DNA from: Flavobacterium sp. CS20
Lineage (GTDB): Bacteria > Bacteroidota > Bacteroidia > Flavobacteriales > Flavobacteriaceae
Direction: 5' to 3'
Assembly: GCF_018080005.1 (NCBI RefSeq)
Contig: NZ_CP073015.1
Location: forward strand, 2,570,501 to 2,634,500
Length of the DNA: 64,000 bases
Each line of letters starts with the position of its first letter. Within the stretch, counting starts at the first letter, position 1. The notes beneath the pieces are model-generated. The model had not been told where the DNA came from. It made no database searches and saw nothing but the letters and a program-made list of their open reading frames with translations. The position numbers and the translations under genes are program-made. Below, one piece after another: positions 27,457 through 36,039 of the stretch.

Positions 27457-28128
27457 TTAAAGGCTTTTGAGGGAGTCTTGCCAGTGTAAAATTTCTATCC
27501 CAAAAACCGTTTTGAATTTATTTTTATCCATAACCGAATAGTGAGGACGTTTAGCTTTTGTTGGATAATCTTTTGACAATATAGGAATTAATTTACAGTC
27601 AATAGCTTCCTTATCAAAAATAGCTTTAGCAAAATCATACCATGAGGCAACGCCTTCGTTGGCATAGTGATAAATACTTTGTTTATTTTGCCAAATCATA
27701 TATTGGCTTACACAAGTCATCATGGCTTTTGCCAAATCTCGTGCATGTGTTGGCGTGCCGATTTGATCATAAACGATTTGAAGCTGATCACGCTCTTGCC
27801 CCAAACGCAACATTGATTTCATAAAATTATGACCATATTTTGAATACAACCAAGAAGTACGAACAATTAAACTGCTCGCTTTTGAATTTAAAATAGCCTC
27901 TTCACCTGCACGTTTAGATTGTCCGTAAACACCAAGAGGGCTAACCGCATCATCTTCTGTGTAGGGTTTGTAATTTTGACCATCAAACACATAATCTGTT
28001 GAAAAATGGATTAAGGCTATTTGATGTTTTTCACAAATATTAACCAAGTTATATATAGCATCGCGATTGATACTCAATGCCTTTTCAACATCGTCTTCTG
28101 CTTGATCTACAGCGGTATATCTGCACAA
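27457..28128 (-). CDS. rfbD: dTDP-4-dehydrorhamnose reductase, main part (frameshifted rfbD)
   Basis: Final enzyme of dTDP-L-rhamnose synthesis, an extended short-chain dehydrogenase. This part starts inside the fold (Y-T-A-V-D-Q-A-E-D) and carries F-S-T-D-Y-V-F-D-G, the catalytic Y-G-Q-S-K-R-A-G-E, R-T-S-W-L-Y-S and I-G-T-P-T-H-A-R-D-L-A. The N-terminal nucleotide-binding part is in another frame just upstream, and the two overlap by 22 bp. Adding one base near 28119-28124 (C-A-A-Y instead of C-A-D-I) restores a single protein of about 280 residues. Confidence 0.85.
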   Translation of the reverse strand: MCRYTAVDQAEDDVEKALSINRDAIYNLVNICEKHQIALIHFSTDYVFDGQNYKPYTEDDAVSPLGVYGQSKRAGEEAILNSKASSLIVRTSWLYSKYGHNFMKSMLRLGQERDQLQIVYDQIGTPTHARDLAKAMMTCVSQYMIWQNKQSIYHYANEGVASWYDFAKAIFDKEAIDCKLIPILSKDYPTKAKRPHYSVMDKNKFKTVFGIEILHWQDSLKSL

Positions 28129-28298
28129 TTGATAATCAAATCAATATGATTTTTGTTAAAATAAAAATTTAATGCCTCGATATCTGTAATATCTAAAGTT
28201 TTGGAATCTGTAAATTGAAAATGATGTTCACTATCTTCTTCAAGACATTTGAATTCTGAACCCAATTGACCTTTTGAGCCTGTAACAAGTATATTCAA
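28107..28298 (-). pseudogene. rfbD: N-terminal fragment of frameshifted rfbD
   Basis: Begins MNILVTGSKGQLGSEF, the Rossmann G-x-x-G-Q-L-G motif of RfbD, and runs to D-L-I-I-N-C-A before diverging into D-I-P-L and a stop. The expected continuation (A-Y-T-A-V-D) is present one frame over. First gene of the leftward polysaccharide cluster. Confidence 0.82.
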
Positions 28299-28555
28299 TG
28301 CTTAAGTTTTTGCGAATTTAATGATTTTTAAAAATAAATGATGTTTATCGAATAGTAATTTTTTTTATGGTTAAAGCTATATCGCAATTTTATAAAACCG
28401 TCAAATTGAGTGATTTTTCGAAGTAAAACAAAGAATCCCGAAATTTGTTGGAATTATCGAAACTATGCTTTATGATGAAAATATTCTTTATCTTATATGT
28501 TAAAAAGTCATTATATGTTGTTTGTCAAACTCACGTTTATAAGAATTTTTTTTAA

Positions 28556-28601
28556 GCCACTAATTCATTAATGACTACAAGATTTTTAATGCATTAGTGG
28601 C
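28556..28601. repeat. Long stem-loop upstream of GAPDH
   Basis: GCCACTAAT followed by CATTAA (28556-28571) pairs with TTAATG and ATTAGTGGC (28586-28601), with one mismatch in a 16-bp stem and a loop of about 14 nt. No T-run follows in either direction. Role unknown; it sits between two divergent transcription units. Confidence 0.5.
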
Positions 28602-28651
28602 AAAAGAGAAAAATATTGAATAATTATATAAACGAAAACGATATAGTTTGA

Positions 28652-28659
28652 TACTTTTG
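28652..28659 (+). promoter_or_regulatory. -7 promoter box of the GAPDH gene
   Basis: TACTTTTG matches TAnnTTTG and lies 16 bp before the ATG, giving a very short leader. No matching TTG at the normal distance upstream was found. Confidence 0.5.
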
Positions 28660-28675
28660 CAAAAAAAAATCTATT

Positions 28676-30121
28676 ATGCCTACATTACAACACATCGATA
28701 TTCAATTGTCAGAGCAAGCCAAAATGAGCAAAACAGTTGCTCAACTCATCAAAATTGTGCAAGATTTATGGTTTGACCGAGCGGTTGAACTCGTTCTTTT
28801 TAGAAATTCACTTATCAACAAAAGTGTTGCTGAGGTTTTAGATTTGCACCATTACACACGTGCATTTGTAGAAAAACCCATCAGTGTCTTTGAATCTTTA
28901 AACATAGCTGAAGCACTGCTTGAAATGGAAACGCCACCAGCTAAAATAGATTTGGGCAAACTTACCCACGAATTTCAACATGAAAGTCAAGACTACGAAG
29001 ATGTCAACGATTTTTTAGTCTCTAAACTTATAGGCATTGAATACCATTCTGATATCACACCAAAAGATGTTATTCTCTATGGTTTTGGAAGAATTGGTCG
29101 GCTTTTAGCTCGTGAACTCATGACCAAAACGGGAAGTGGCAACCAACTTAGGTTAAGAGCCATTGTAACTCGAGGAAATATCACCGATGAGATTATTGAC
29201 AAACGCTTGTCTTTGTTAAAAAACGACTCCATTCACGGCGAATTTCACGGCAATGTGGTTGCAGATTATGAAAATCAAGCTTTGGTTATAAACGGTACTA
29301 CAGTTTATTTGATCACCTCAAATTCGCCAGAAAATATCGATTATACACAATATAGCATTCAAGATGCCTTGGTTTTAGACAATACCGGAGCATTTCGAGA
29401 TAAAGAAGCTTTGAGCCGACATCTCAAAGCCAAAGGCGTGTCAAAAGTTTTGCTTACCGCACCTGGCAAAGGCGTGCCTAATATCGTTCACGGTGTCAAC
29501 CAAAACCAATTTGATTTAGACCAACACGATATCTTTTCGGCGACCTCTTGCACAACCAATGCTATTACGCCTATTTTAAAAGCCATTGAAGATACATTTG
29601 GCATCGAAAACGGTCATCTTGAAACCATTCATGCCTATACCAACGACCAAAACTTGGTTGATAATATGCATAAAAAATACAGACGTGGTCGTGCTCTTGC
29701 CATCAATATGGTGATTACCGAAACAGGTGCGGGCAAAGCGGTTGCCAAAGCACTTCCTCAATTAGAAGGCAAATTAACTTCTAATGCTATTCGGGTTCCT
29801 GTGCCAAATGGCTCTTTGGCAATTTTAAATCTCAACCTAAAATCTGAAGTGAGCCTTGAAAACATAAACAAGTGTATCAAAACTTATGCACTTGAAGGCG
29901 AATTGGTTGAACAAATTAAATATGCCATCAACAATGAAATGGTGTCAAGCGATATTATTGGCAACGCAAAACCATCTATTTTTGACAGCAATGCAACAAT
30001 ATCAGAACATCCAAAAAACTGCATACTTTATGTTTGGTATGATAATGAATACGGCTACAGCCATCAAGTTATCCGTCTGGCTAAACACATAGCGAAAGTC
30101 AGGCGGTTTACGTATTATTAA
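28676..30121 (+). CDS. Glyceraldehyde-3-phosphate dehydrogenase, long form
   Basis: Oxidises glyceraldehyde 3-phosphate with NAD(P), in glycolysis or gluconeogenesis. The 481-residue protein has an extra N-terminal domain of about 125 residues seen in a subset of bacterial enzymes, then the Rossmann domain from Y-G-F-G-R-I-G-R (about 139-146), the catalytic cysteine in A-T-S-C-T-T-N-A-I-T-P, the E-T-I-H-A-Y-T-N-D-Q segment, and W-Y-D-N-E-Y-G-Y-S near the end. Having fbp 5 kb away fits a role in gluconeogenesis, as long-form enzymes are often the anabolic isozyme, but this is inferred. Confidence 0.93.
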   Translation: MPTLQHIDIQLSEQAKMSKTVAQLIKIVQDLWFDRAVELVLFRNSLINKSVAEVLDLHHYTRAFVEKPISVFESLNIAEALLEMETPPAKIDLGKLTHEFQHESQDYEDVNDFLVSKLIGIEYHSDITPKDVILYGFGRIGRLLARELMTKTGSGNQLRLRAIVTRGNITDEIIDKRLSLLKNDSIHGEFHGNVVADYENQALVINGTTVYLITSNSPENIDYTQYSIQDALVLDNTGAFRDKEALSRHLKAKGVSKVLLTAPGKGVPNIVHGVNQNQFDLDQHDIFSATSCTTNAITPILKAIEDTFGIENGHLETIHAYTNDQNLVDNMHKKYRRGRALAINMVITETGAGKAVAKALPQLEGKLTSNAIRVPVPNGSLAILNLNLKSEVSLENINKCIKTYALEGELVEQIKYAINNEMVSSDIIGNAKPSIFDSNATISEHPKNCILYVWYDNEYGYSHQVIRLAKHIAKVRRFTYY

Positions 30122-30311
30122 TGATAAACAAAATTTTTTAGAAGCAGAAAAACTTTAGTCTTGTTTGCTAAGGTCGGTTCCCGCTTTCCGCTATAGTTGT
30201 TTGTCTTTTGTTTTTTTTTGTCTGTGCGTTTCGTGGCTTCCGTTGGTCGCCACGCCTCGTCCACAAAAAATAACTATTAAAAACCGTTGAAACGCTTAGG
30301 ATTGTGCATTT

Positions 30312-30345
30312 TCCATAGCCCACGGTTTAAACCGTGGGCTATGGA
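30312..30345. repeat. 34-bp perfect palindrome
   Basis: The half-site TCCATAGCCCACGGTTT is followed directly by its exact inverse complement, with no spacer. The centre is TTTAAA. It would form a 17-bp stem as RNA (minus a minimal loop) or act as a dyad binding site. Palindromes with GCCCACGG arms recall REP sequences mobilised by REP-associated tyrosine transposases, but no such transposase is nearby. Confidence 0.8.
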
Positions 30346-30390
30346 TTGCAAATATTCGATGGTGAATGGATTTATCCATTTTCTATGATT

Positions 30391-30534
30391 TCAATTTCTT
30401 CCCTGTAAGTCATTCGAATAAATTTTAACACATTCATCCCAAGGAAAATGACAGGCTAATTTTATCCATCTATTATTTTGACTTAAATTCATTTGGCAAA
30501 AATCACCAAATTCTTCAAGTTTAATAACTGAAAT
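30391..30534 (-). pseudogene. N-terminal remnant of an IS4/IS5/IS1182-type transposase
   Basis: A minus-strand frame free of stops reads L-E-E-F-G-D-F-C-Q-M-N-L-S-Q-N-N-R-W-I-K-L-A, then F-P-W-D-E-C-V-K-I-Y-S-N-D-L. The N-x-R-W-x-K-L-A and I/F-P-W-D/E-E spacing is that of the N-terminal domain of IS1182/IS5-like transposases. It has about 47 codons, no start codon, and nothing of the catalytic DDE domain follows. Clearly a deletion remnant. Confidence 0.55.
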
Positions 30535-30572
30535 TTAGTGGTTTATAGAAGAATGAGGATTCCCTATTTAAG

Positions 30573-30759
30573 GTGAGTTCGATATAAATTCCAATAAAAT
30601 ATAGATATTTAATCATTTGTCAAGTCGATAGAGCGAAGCACGAGCGATGAGACATCTCAGTAGGATGAGATTTCTCCTCATTCTTCGTTCGAAATGACAA
30701 AATTTGCTAACAAAAAGATGTTATCATCTGATTTACAGCTTTCAATAAATCGAACTCAC
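30573..30759. mobile_element. MITE-like element with 11-bp terminal inverted repeats enclosing a REP-like hairpin
   Basis: GTGAGTTCGAT (30573-30583) is exactly inverted at 30749-30759. Inside, TTTGTCA (30616-30622) and TGACAAA (30695-30701) bound an 86-bp imperfect palindrome with GATGAGACATCTCAG and a GAGATTTCTCCTCATTC core. The inner part resembles, in outline, the GTCATTC...GAGGAATCT...GAATGAC units of the 15.6-16.5 kb array. It has no coding capacity. Target-site duplications were not found. Confidence 0.45.
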
Positions 30760-30868
30760 GTTACTTAACCTTTAACCATTGACTAAAATTACCCTGATTT
30801 ATAATTTAACAAAATACCGTCAGATATTTGACGGTATTTATATAATTAAAGTTACAATTAAGACGGAA

Positions 30869-31267
30869 TTACATCTTATTAAAAACCTTAGCAACCTTTT
30901 CAGCCAAAGCCTTAAACTCATCATCAGACATTTTGACTTTGTGCTGAAACGTCATATCTTTCATAGCATTGATGGGAATCAGGTGCACGTGTACGTGTGG
31001 CACTTCTAATCCTACAACTGACATACCAATTCGCTTGCAGTCAACAACTTGTCGTAAAGCCAAAGCCACTTGTCTTGAAAAGGACATCAATTTGATGTAA
31101 GTCACTTCATCTAAATCAAATAGTTTATTGACTTCTTTTTTTGGCACGCAAAGCGTATGGACTTTGGCATTAGGGTTAATGTCTAAAAATGCAATGAATT
31201 CTTCATTTTCAGCAACTTTGTAGGACGGGATTTCGCCATTGATAATTTTTGTGAAAATTGTAGCCAT
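30869..31267 (-). CDS. HIT family nucleotide-binding protein
   Basis: A 132-residue histidine-triad hydrolase or transferase. It has the family start I-F-T-K-I-I-N-G-E-I-P-S-Y-K-V, the A-F-L-D-I-N-P segment and the catalytic triad motif P-H-V-H-V-H-L near the end, as in HinT-type proteins that cleave phosphoramidate or adenylyl bonds. The frame is open 11 codons further up (to 31300), but the ATG used gives the usual M-A-T-I-F-T-K and avoids overlap with the preceding gene. Confidence 0.93.
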   Translation of the reverse strand: MATIFTKIINGEIPSYKVAENEEFIAFLDINPNAKVHTLCVPKKEVNKLFDLDEVTYIKLMSFSRQVALALRQVVDCKRIGMSVVGLEVPHVHVHLIPINAMKDMTFQHKVKMSDDEFKALAEKVAKVFNKM

Positions 31268-31271
31268 AATT

Positions 31272-33080
31272 TTATTCTTTTTGTTGTTGTTGAGCTTCAA
31301 GTTCGGCTTGAAATTCTTCTAAAACAGGTTTGACGGTGCTTTCGGGCAAATCTTTAATTCGGATATACATCAAACCATCAACCGAGTTGTTAAATAAAGG
31401 ATCAACGTTGAAAGCCACAACTTTAGCGTTTTGTTTGATGTATTTTTTTATCAAAACAGGTAAACGCAAGTTGTCAGATTCTAATTCGTCAATGAGTTTG
31501 TCAAATTTATTTAAATCGGCTTGAGTGGCATCAAATACAAAATCTTTATCCACATCTTTGAGTTTGACTTTAAATTCTTTTTTTGGATGAACATATTGTG
31601 CTAAATACGGGTCGTAATAATTAGATTTCATAAATTCAATCATAATCGATTTAGAGAAATTCGAAAACTTATTGCTAATGCTCACACCACCGATTAAATA
31701 TTTATGCTCTGGAAATCTCAACGTGCAATGCACAATACCTTTCCATAGCAAAAACAACGGCATGGGTTTTTGTTGATATTCTTGTATGATAAATGCTCGA
31801 CCCATTTCAATAGCTTCACTCATCAAGCGATGAGATTCGGGTTCAAACCTAAAGAGTTCGCTGAGATAAAACCCTTCTATACCGTATTGTTTATAGATTT
31901 CTTTACCCAAACCCATACGATATGAACCCACAATTTTTTGGGCATCGTGATCCCATAAAAACATATGGTGGTAATAGTTGTCGTAATCATCTAAATCTAT
32001 AGGTTTGTTTGTTCCTTCGCCAATCGATCTAAATGTGATTTCTCTTAACCGCCCTATTTCTCTGACCACATTAGGAATTAATGCTCGCTTTGCAAAAAAA
32101 ACTTCGTAATTTTTACTTTTTAGCAAACATTTTTTCTGCGTTCTGCACACTTCAATTTCTTTTAAAATAAGCTGTTGAGAACCTTCTGAAACAATTTTTT
32201 TAACTTTGTTTTGAATTGGAAATTTGATTTGTCTTGGAAAGCTTTTGATTAAACTTGTTTTTTCAAAACTGCTTGACATCATATAAGTTTTCTTTCGTAA
32301 AAAAGCCTTGTAATCTTGTAAGTTCTCAAATTGGTTTTGATCATTGAGATTTATAGGATAACCTATTCTGACTTTTATATTTCTGTGGCTTTGAGTAAGC
32401 ATTTCACTTGGTAGTTTGGCTGTTCTTAAGCTATCACTAATTTTAGCTAAGTTGTAAAACGCCAAGCTGTTTTTAGCGTGAAAATATACAGGCAAAACAG
32501 GAACTTCTGCTTTTTTAATCAATTTTATGGCTTCATCAGTCCAAGGTTTATCAACAATATCATTATCTACTTTGTAAGTTGAGACTTCACCAGCAGGAAA
32601 AATACCTAAGGGATATCCGTTTTTAAGATGTTGTAGAGCTTGCTTGAGACCTATAACACTTGATTTGACTTCTTGTCGTGTTTCAAACGGATTAACCGGC
32701 ATGACTTTATCTTCGATAGGCTTTAAACGTTGCAATAAGAAATTGGCAATAATTTTGTAATCTTCACGTGCTTCAAGCATAAGTTTGAGCAAAATCAAGC
32801 CATCAATGCCACCAAGTGGATGATTTGAAATACTGATAAAGGCTCCATTTTTAGGGATACGTTTTAAATCTTTTTCAGGAATTTCAAAAGCAACACCTAA
32901 CTCAATCAACACCGCATCTATAAAATCTACAGCATCTAAATGCTTATAACGATCATAGACGGTATTGAGTTTGTTTAACTTAGAAAGTCTTAGGAAAATA
33001 TGACCAAAAAAAACACCAAAAGCACCAAATTTATTTAAATTTAAGCCTTTAGACACTTCTGTTGCAGTTACAATTGGCAT
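31272..33080 (-). CDS. Bifunctional acyltransferase, OlsF-like (amino-acid lipid synthesis)
   Basis: A 602-residue fusion. The N-terminal half is a PlsC-type O-acyltransferase: S-N-H-P-L-G-G-I-D-G (H-x4-D box, about residue 87) and I-F-P-A-G-E-V-S-T-Y. The C-terminal half (about 320-530) is an OlsB/GNAT-like N-acyltransferase with R-Y/F-R-S-I-G-E-G-T-N, S-Y-R-M-G-L-G and E-M-G-R-A-F-I. In Flavobacterium and Serratia this fusion (OlsF) makes ornithine lipids in one protein: the C-terminal part N-acylates and the N-terminal part O-acylates. Same role is likely here, though glycine- or serine-type lipids are possible. It precedes the HIT gene by 4 bp. Confidence 0.82.
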   Translation of the reverse strand: MPIVTATEVSKGLNLNKFGAFGVFFGHIFLRLSKLNKLNTVYDRYKHLDAVDFIDAVLIELGVAFEIPEKDLKRIPKNGAFISISNHPLGGIDGLILLKLMLEAREDYKIIANFLLQRLKPIEDKVMPVNPFETRQEVKSSVIGLKQALQHLKNGYPLGIFPAGEVSTYKVDNDIVDKPWTDEAIKLIKKAEVPVLPVYFHAKNSLAFYNLAKISDSLRTAKLPSEMLTQSHRNIKVRIGYPINLNDQNQFENLQDYKAFLRKKTYMMSSSFEKTSLIKSFPRQIKFPIQNKVKKIVSEGSQQLILKEIEVCRTQKKCLLKSKNYEVFFAKRALIPNVVREIGRLREITFRSIGEGTNKPIDLDDYDNYYHHMFLWDHDAQKIVGSYRMGLGKEIYKQYGIEGFYLSELFRFEPESHRLMSEAIEMGRAFIIQEYQQKPMPLFLLWKGIVHCTLRFPEHKYLIGGVSISNKFSNFSKSIMIEFMKSNYYDPYLAQYVHPKKEFKVKLKDVDKDFVFDATQADLNKFDKLIDELESDNLRLPVLIKKYIKQNAKVVAFNVDPLFNNSVDGLMYIRIKDLPESTVKPVLEEFQAELEAQQQQKE

Positions 33081-33120
33081 CGTTGGTTTGGTTTTTTTGT
33101 TAGTGTAAATATAAACAACT

Positions 33121-34383
33121 TTATTGAGAAGACTTTACCACAAGCTGAACCGTTTGTTGTGTATATTGTTTGAGTAAGATTTTCTTTTGTTTAGTCATCT
33201 CTTTTAATGTTTTGTCTGTATAATGACGAATAGTGAGTAAAGTTACATCTTTTTCATATTTAACCTTAAATTTAGCTTTGAGATGCTCAATCAATTTCTC
33301 GGCATTTTTAAATTTATTATCAATACAAACCGAAAAGCTTATTGCTGAATTTTGGATCAAATCTACTTTAATTTGATATTTATGGAACAAGGCAAAAATT
33401 TCACTGATATTATCTTCCACAAAAAACGAAAAATCTAAAGTTGACAGCGACAACATAATCAAATTGTTTTTGACAATATAACACGGCACTTTTGGTTCAA
33501 TAGCTTTACCTTTAGAGACACAAGTTCCAGGCGATTTGGGGTTGTAAAAAGATTTGACAAACAAAGGAATTTCCTTTTGTTGTAATGGTTGCAAAGTTTT
33601 AGGATGAATGACAGAAGCACCATAAAATGCCAATTCAATAGCTTCTTCGTAAGAAATTTGATTGAGCAATTGTGTATTGTTGAATACATTTGGATCGCCG
33701 TTTAAAACCCCAGGAACGTCTTTCCAAATAGTTACGCTTTCGGCGTTAAGGCAATAGGCAATAATACCTGCTGTATAGTCACTACCTTCTCGACCTAAAG
33801 TGGTTGTGAAATTGTTTTCATCTGAGCCGATAAAACCTTGGGTGATGCTGAGCTCTTCAGGATTGATATGTGCTTTAATTTTGGTTTGGGTTTGCTCCCA
33901 ATTCACTTCGGCATCACGATGTGTGCTGTTGGTGTCGATAAGATTTCTGCAATCGTGCCAAGCATTATCAATGCCTTTATGGTTTAAAAATTGACTGACA
34001 ATGCTCGTGCTGATCAACTCGCCAAACGCCACGACTTGGTCATAAACAAAGTCGTAATTCGGCGATTTATTTCGACTTAAAAAAATCTCTAATTCGTCAA
34101 AAAAGTAATTGGTTTTGGTGTAAGCTGGATGTTGGTTGGTTTCAAATAAATCATCTAAAATGTTATGATGATATTGTTTTAATTTCTCAATTTCAGATTT
34201 TAAGGCTTTATTTTGAGAAAAATACAGATCGATGATGTGTTCAAGTGCATTTGTGGTTTTACCCATAGCTGAAACCACAACCACCTTATGAGTTTTGCCT
34301 GTAAGCTCAATAACCTTAGCTACATTTCGTACGCCTTTGGCATCCTTTACCGATGCACCACCAAATTTAAACACTTGTATCAT
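33121..34383 (-). CDS. Aspartate kinase
   Basis: Phosphorylates aspartate, the first step toward lysine, threonine and methionine. The 420-residue monofunctional enzyme has V-F-K-F-G-G-A-S-V at the start, T-T-L-G-R-E-G-S-D-Y-T near residue 218 and W-K-D-V-P-G-V, all catalytic-domain motifs. The C-terminal region (about 300-400) is an ACT-like regulatory domain. No homoserine dehydrogenase domain is fused. It follows the GNAT gene by 6 bp. Confidence 0.93.
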   Translation of the reverse strand: MIQVFKFGGASVKDAKGVRNVAKVIELTGKTHKVVVVSAMGKTTNALEHIIDLYFSQNKALKSEIEKLKQYHHNILDDLFETNQHPAYTKTNYFFDELEIFLSRNKSPNYDFVYDQVVAFGELISTSIVSQFLNHKGIDNAWHDCRNLIDTNSTHRDAEVNWEQTQTKIKAHINPEELSITQGFIGSDENNFTTTLGREGSDYTAGIIAYCLNAESVTIWKDVPGVLNGDPNVFNNTQLLNQISYEEAIELAFYGASVIHPKTLQPLQQKEIPLFVKSFYNPKSPGTCVSKGKAIEPKVPCYIVKNNLIMLSLSTLDFSFFVEDNISEIFALFHKYQIKVDLIQNSAISFSVCIDNKFKNAEKLIEHLKAKFKVKYEKDVTLLTIRHYTDKTLKEMTKQKKILLKQYTQQTVQLVVKSSQ

Positions 34384-34389
34384 TTTATT

Positions 34390-34860
34390 TTAAAAATTTT
34401 GAATAGTCTCTTTATCCATTTGAACCGTTCGCCATTCTTGAAACACTTTAGCACCATAAGATTCATAGAATTTAATGGCATCAATATTCCAATCTAAAAC
34501 CACCCATTCTAATCGGTTGATATTTTCTGTTTTGGCGTGTTTGATTAAAGCTTCAAAAAGTGCTTTGCCAATGCCTTTTTTTCTGTGTTTTTGCTTTACT
34601 ATCAAGTCTTCAAGATGAATGCTAAGTCCTTTCCAAGTTGAAAATCGATTGTAAAACAAAGCCATACCTAAAATTTCATCATCTTCACTTTCAGCGACTA
34701 AGCAATCAAAAGCTTTGTGTTTGCCAAACCCGTATTTCAAAACATAATTCTCGTCTATTTCTACAGCATCAGGTTCGTTTTCATAGACTGCCAATTCGTG
34801 TATAAGTTGCATAACACTTTTGACATCTTCGGGTTTTGCAAATCGGATTTTAAAATTCAT
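34390..34860 (-). CDS. GNAT family N-acetyltransferase (diamine-acetyltransferase-like)
   Basis: A 156-residue acetyl-CoA dependent acetyltransferase. The S-T-W-K-G-L-S-I-H-L-E-D-L motif followed by H-R-K-K-G-I-G-K-A-L (acetyl-CoA loop) and V-L-D-W-N-x-x-A-I-K-F-Y-E-S-Y-G-A resembles spermidine/diamine acetyltransferases. The ATG used is preferred to an in-frame GTG three codons upstream. Substrate is unproven. A good minus-strand promoter lies just upstream. Confidence 0.85.
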   Translation of the reverse strand: MNFKIRFAKPEDVKSVMQLIHELAVYENEPDAVEIDENYVLKYGFGKHKAFDCLVAESEDDEILGMALFYNRFSTWKGLSIHLEDLIVKQKHRKKGIGKALFEALIKHAKTENINRLEWVVLDWNIDAIKFYESYGAKVFQEWRTVQMDKETIQNF

Positions 34861-34885
34861 AGTTAACACAATATTATTTAAAAAA

Positions 34886-34912
34886 CAAATGTATTTAAAA
34901 AACCAACTTCAA
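34886..34912 (-). promoter_or_regulatory. Promoter for the GNAT-aspartate kinase unit
   Basis: On the minus strand TTG (34912-34910) is followed after 16 bp by TACATTTG (34893-34886), matching TAnnTTTG. It lies 26 bp before the GNAT start and faces away from the fbp promoter. Confidence 0.55.
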
Positions 34913-34916
34913 TAAG

Positions 34917-34944
34917 TTGTTAATGAAATGATTTTATATTTTTG
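34917..34944 (+). promoter_or_regulatory. Promoter of fbp
   Basis: TTG (34917-34919), 17-bp spacer, TATTTTTG (34937-34944). It places the transcription start downstream of the first in-frame ATG and so supports the later fbp start. Confidence 0.65.
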
Positions 34945-34966
34945 CACAAACTACAACGTTTTCGTT

Positions 34967-35974
34967 ATGACTCAACCACATCAAACGCTAGGTGAATTTA
35001 TCATTGAGCATCAAAAATCTTTTAAGTATTCCTCAGGCGAGCTTTCAAGATTGATCAACTCCATTCGCTTGGCGGCTAAAGTTGTTAATCACGAAGTCAA
35101 TAAAGCAGGTTTGGTCGATATTCTTGGTCAACATGGAGAAACCAATATACAAGGTGAAGAACAACAAAAACTGGATGTTTATGCTAACAATTTATTTATA
35201 GAAACCTTGACCAATCGTGAAATTGTTTGTGGGATTGCTTCTGAAGAAGAAGACAGTTTTATAACCGTTCAAGGTCATAACAAAGCTCATGACAACAAGT
35301 ATGTGGTGCTAATGGATCCGTTAGATGGCAGTTCAAATATTGATGTTAATGTATCTGTTGGAACAATTTTTTCAATTTATAGACGCGTTACACCAATCGG
35401 ACAACCTGTTGAGATGCGAGATTTTCTTCAGCCTGGTCATCAACAAGTGGTCGCGGGTTATATCATTTACGGCACTTCGACAATGTTGGTTTACACCACA
35501 GGTTATGGTGTGAATGGGTTTACACTTAATCCGGCTATCGGAACTTATTATTTGTCTCATCCTAATATGAAATTTCCTGAAACTGGACAGATTTATTCAA
35601 TTAACGAAGGAAATTATGTGCATTTTCCACAAGGCGTTAAAGATTACATTAAATACTGTCAAGAAGAAAAAGACAACAGACCTTACACTTCTCGATATAT
35701 CGGCTCATTAGTGTCTGATATTCATAGAAATATGATAAAAGGAGGCATTTATATTTATCCTAAAAGTTCAAAGGTAACTGATGGTAAATTGCGCCTGTTA
35801 TATGAGTGCAATCCAATGGCATTTATAGTTGAACAAGCTGGCGGAAAAGCCAGCGATGGCAAACAACGCATTATGGATATCCAACCTACTGAACTTCATC
35901 AGCGTGTGCCGTTTTTTTGTGGGAGCAAAAAAATGGTGGAAAAGGCTGAAGCGTTTATGGCTAAAGAGGTTTAA
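34967..35974 (+). CDS. fbp: Fructose-1,6-bisphosphatase class I
   Basis: Gluconeogenic phosphatase of 335 residues. The metal site is in [13 protein letters not shown], with upstream G-I-A-S-E-E-E-D, and [12 protein letters not shown] and [12 protein letters not shown] downstream, all family motifs. The frame is open 13 codons further up (to 34928), but those codons overlap the promoter, so the ATG chosen here (M-T-Q-P-H-Q-T-L-G) is the better start. Confidence 0.95.
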   Translation: MTQPHQTLGEFIIEHQKSFKYSSGELSRLINSIRLAAKVVNHEVNKAGLVDILGQHGETNIQGEEQQKLDVYANNLFIETLTNREIVCGIASEEEDSFITVQGHNKAHDNKYVVLMDPLDGSSNIDVNVSVGTIFSIYRRVTPIGQPVEMRDFLQPGHQQVVAGYIIYGTSTMLVYTTGYGVNGFTLNPAIGTYYLSHPNMKFPETGQIYSINEGNYVHFPQGVKDYIKYCQEEKDNRPYTSRYIGSLVSDIHRNMIKGGIYIYPKSSKVTDGKLRLLYECNPMAFIVEQAGGKASDGKQRIMDIQPTELHQRVPFFCGSKKMVEKAEAFMAKEV

Positions 35975-36039
35975 TCTTTTCTGTGGATTTTATAAAATTT
36001 GGATAGAGTATTTCTATTTTACACCTTTCATATTTAGCT

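Larger units (their letters stand above)
28299..28675. other. Divergent regulatory region between rfbD and the GAPDH gene
   Basis: Holds the upstream region of the polysaccharide cluster and of the GAPDH gene. An imperfect 16-bp stem-loop occupies 28556-28601. A flavobacterial -7 box for GAPDH lies at 28652-28659. On the minus strand TAAATTCG a few bases upstream of rfbD is a one-mismatch match to TAnnTTTG and could drive the cluster. No gene is visible. Confidence 0.5.
30122..30868. other. Gene-poor island of repeats and IS debris
   Basis: Contains a 34-bp perfect palindrome, a transposase N-terminal remnant on the minus strand and a MITE-like element, each listed separately. The first 170 bp hold GC-richer fragments (for example cgtttcgtggcttccg) unlike the flanks. 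No intact gene is visible. Confidence 0.7.

Noticed and set aside
30779..31009. 76-codon frame opposite the HIT gene
   Set aside because: Antisense to the conserved HIT reading frame; no support of its own.
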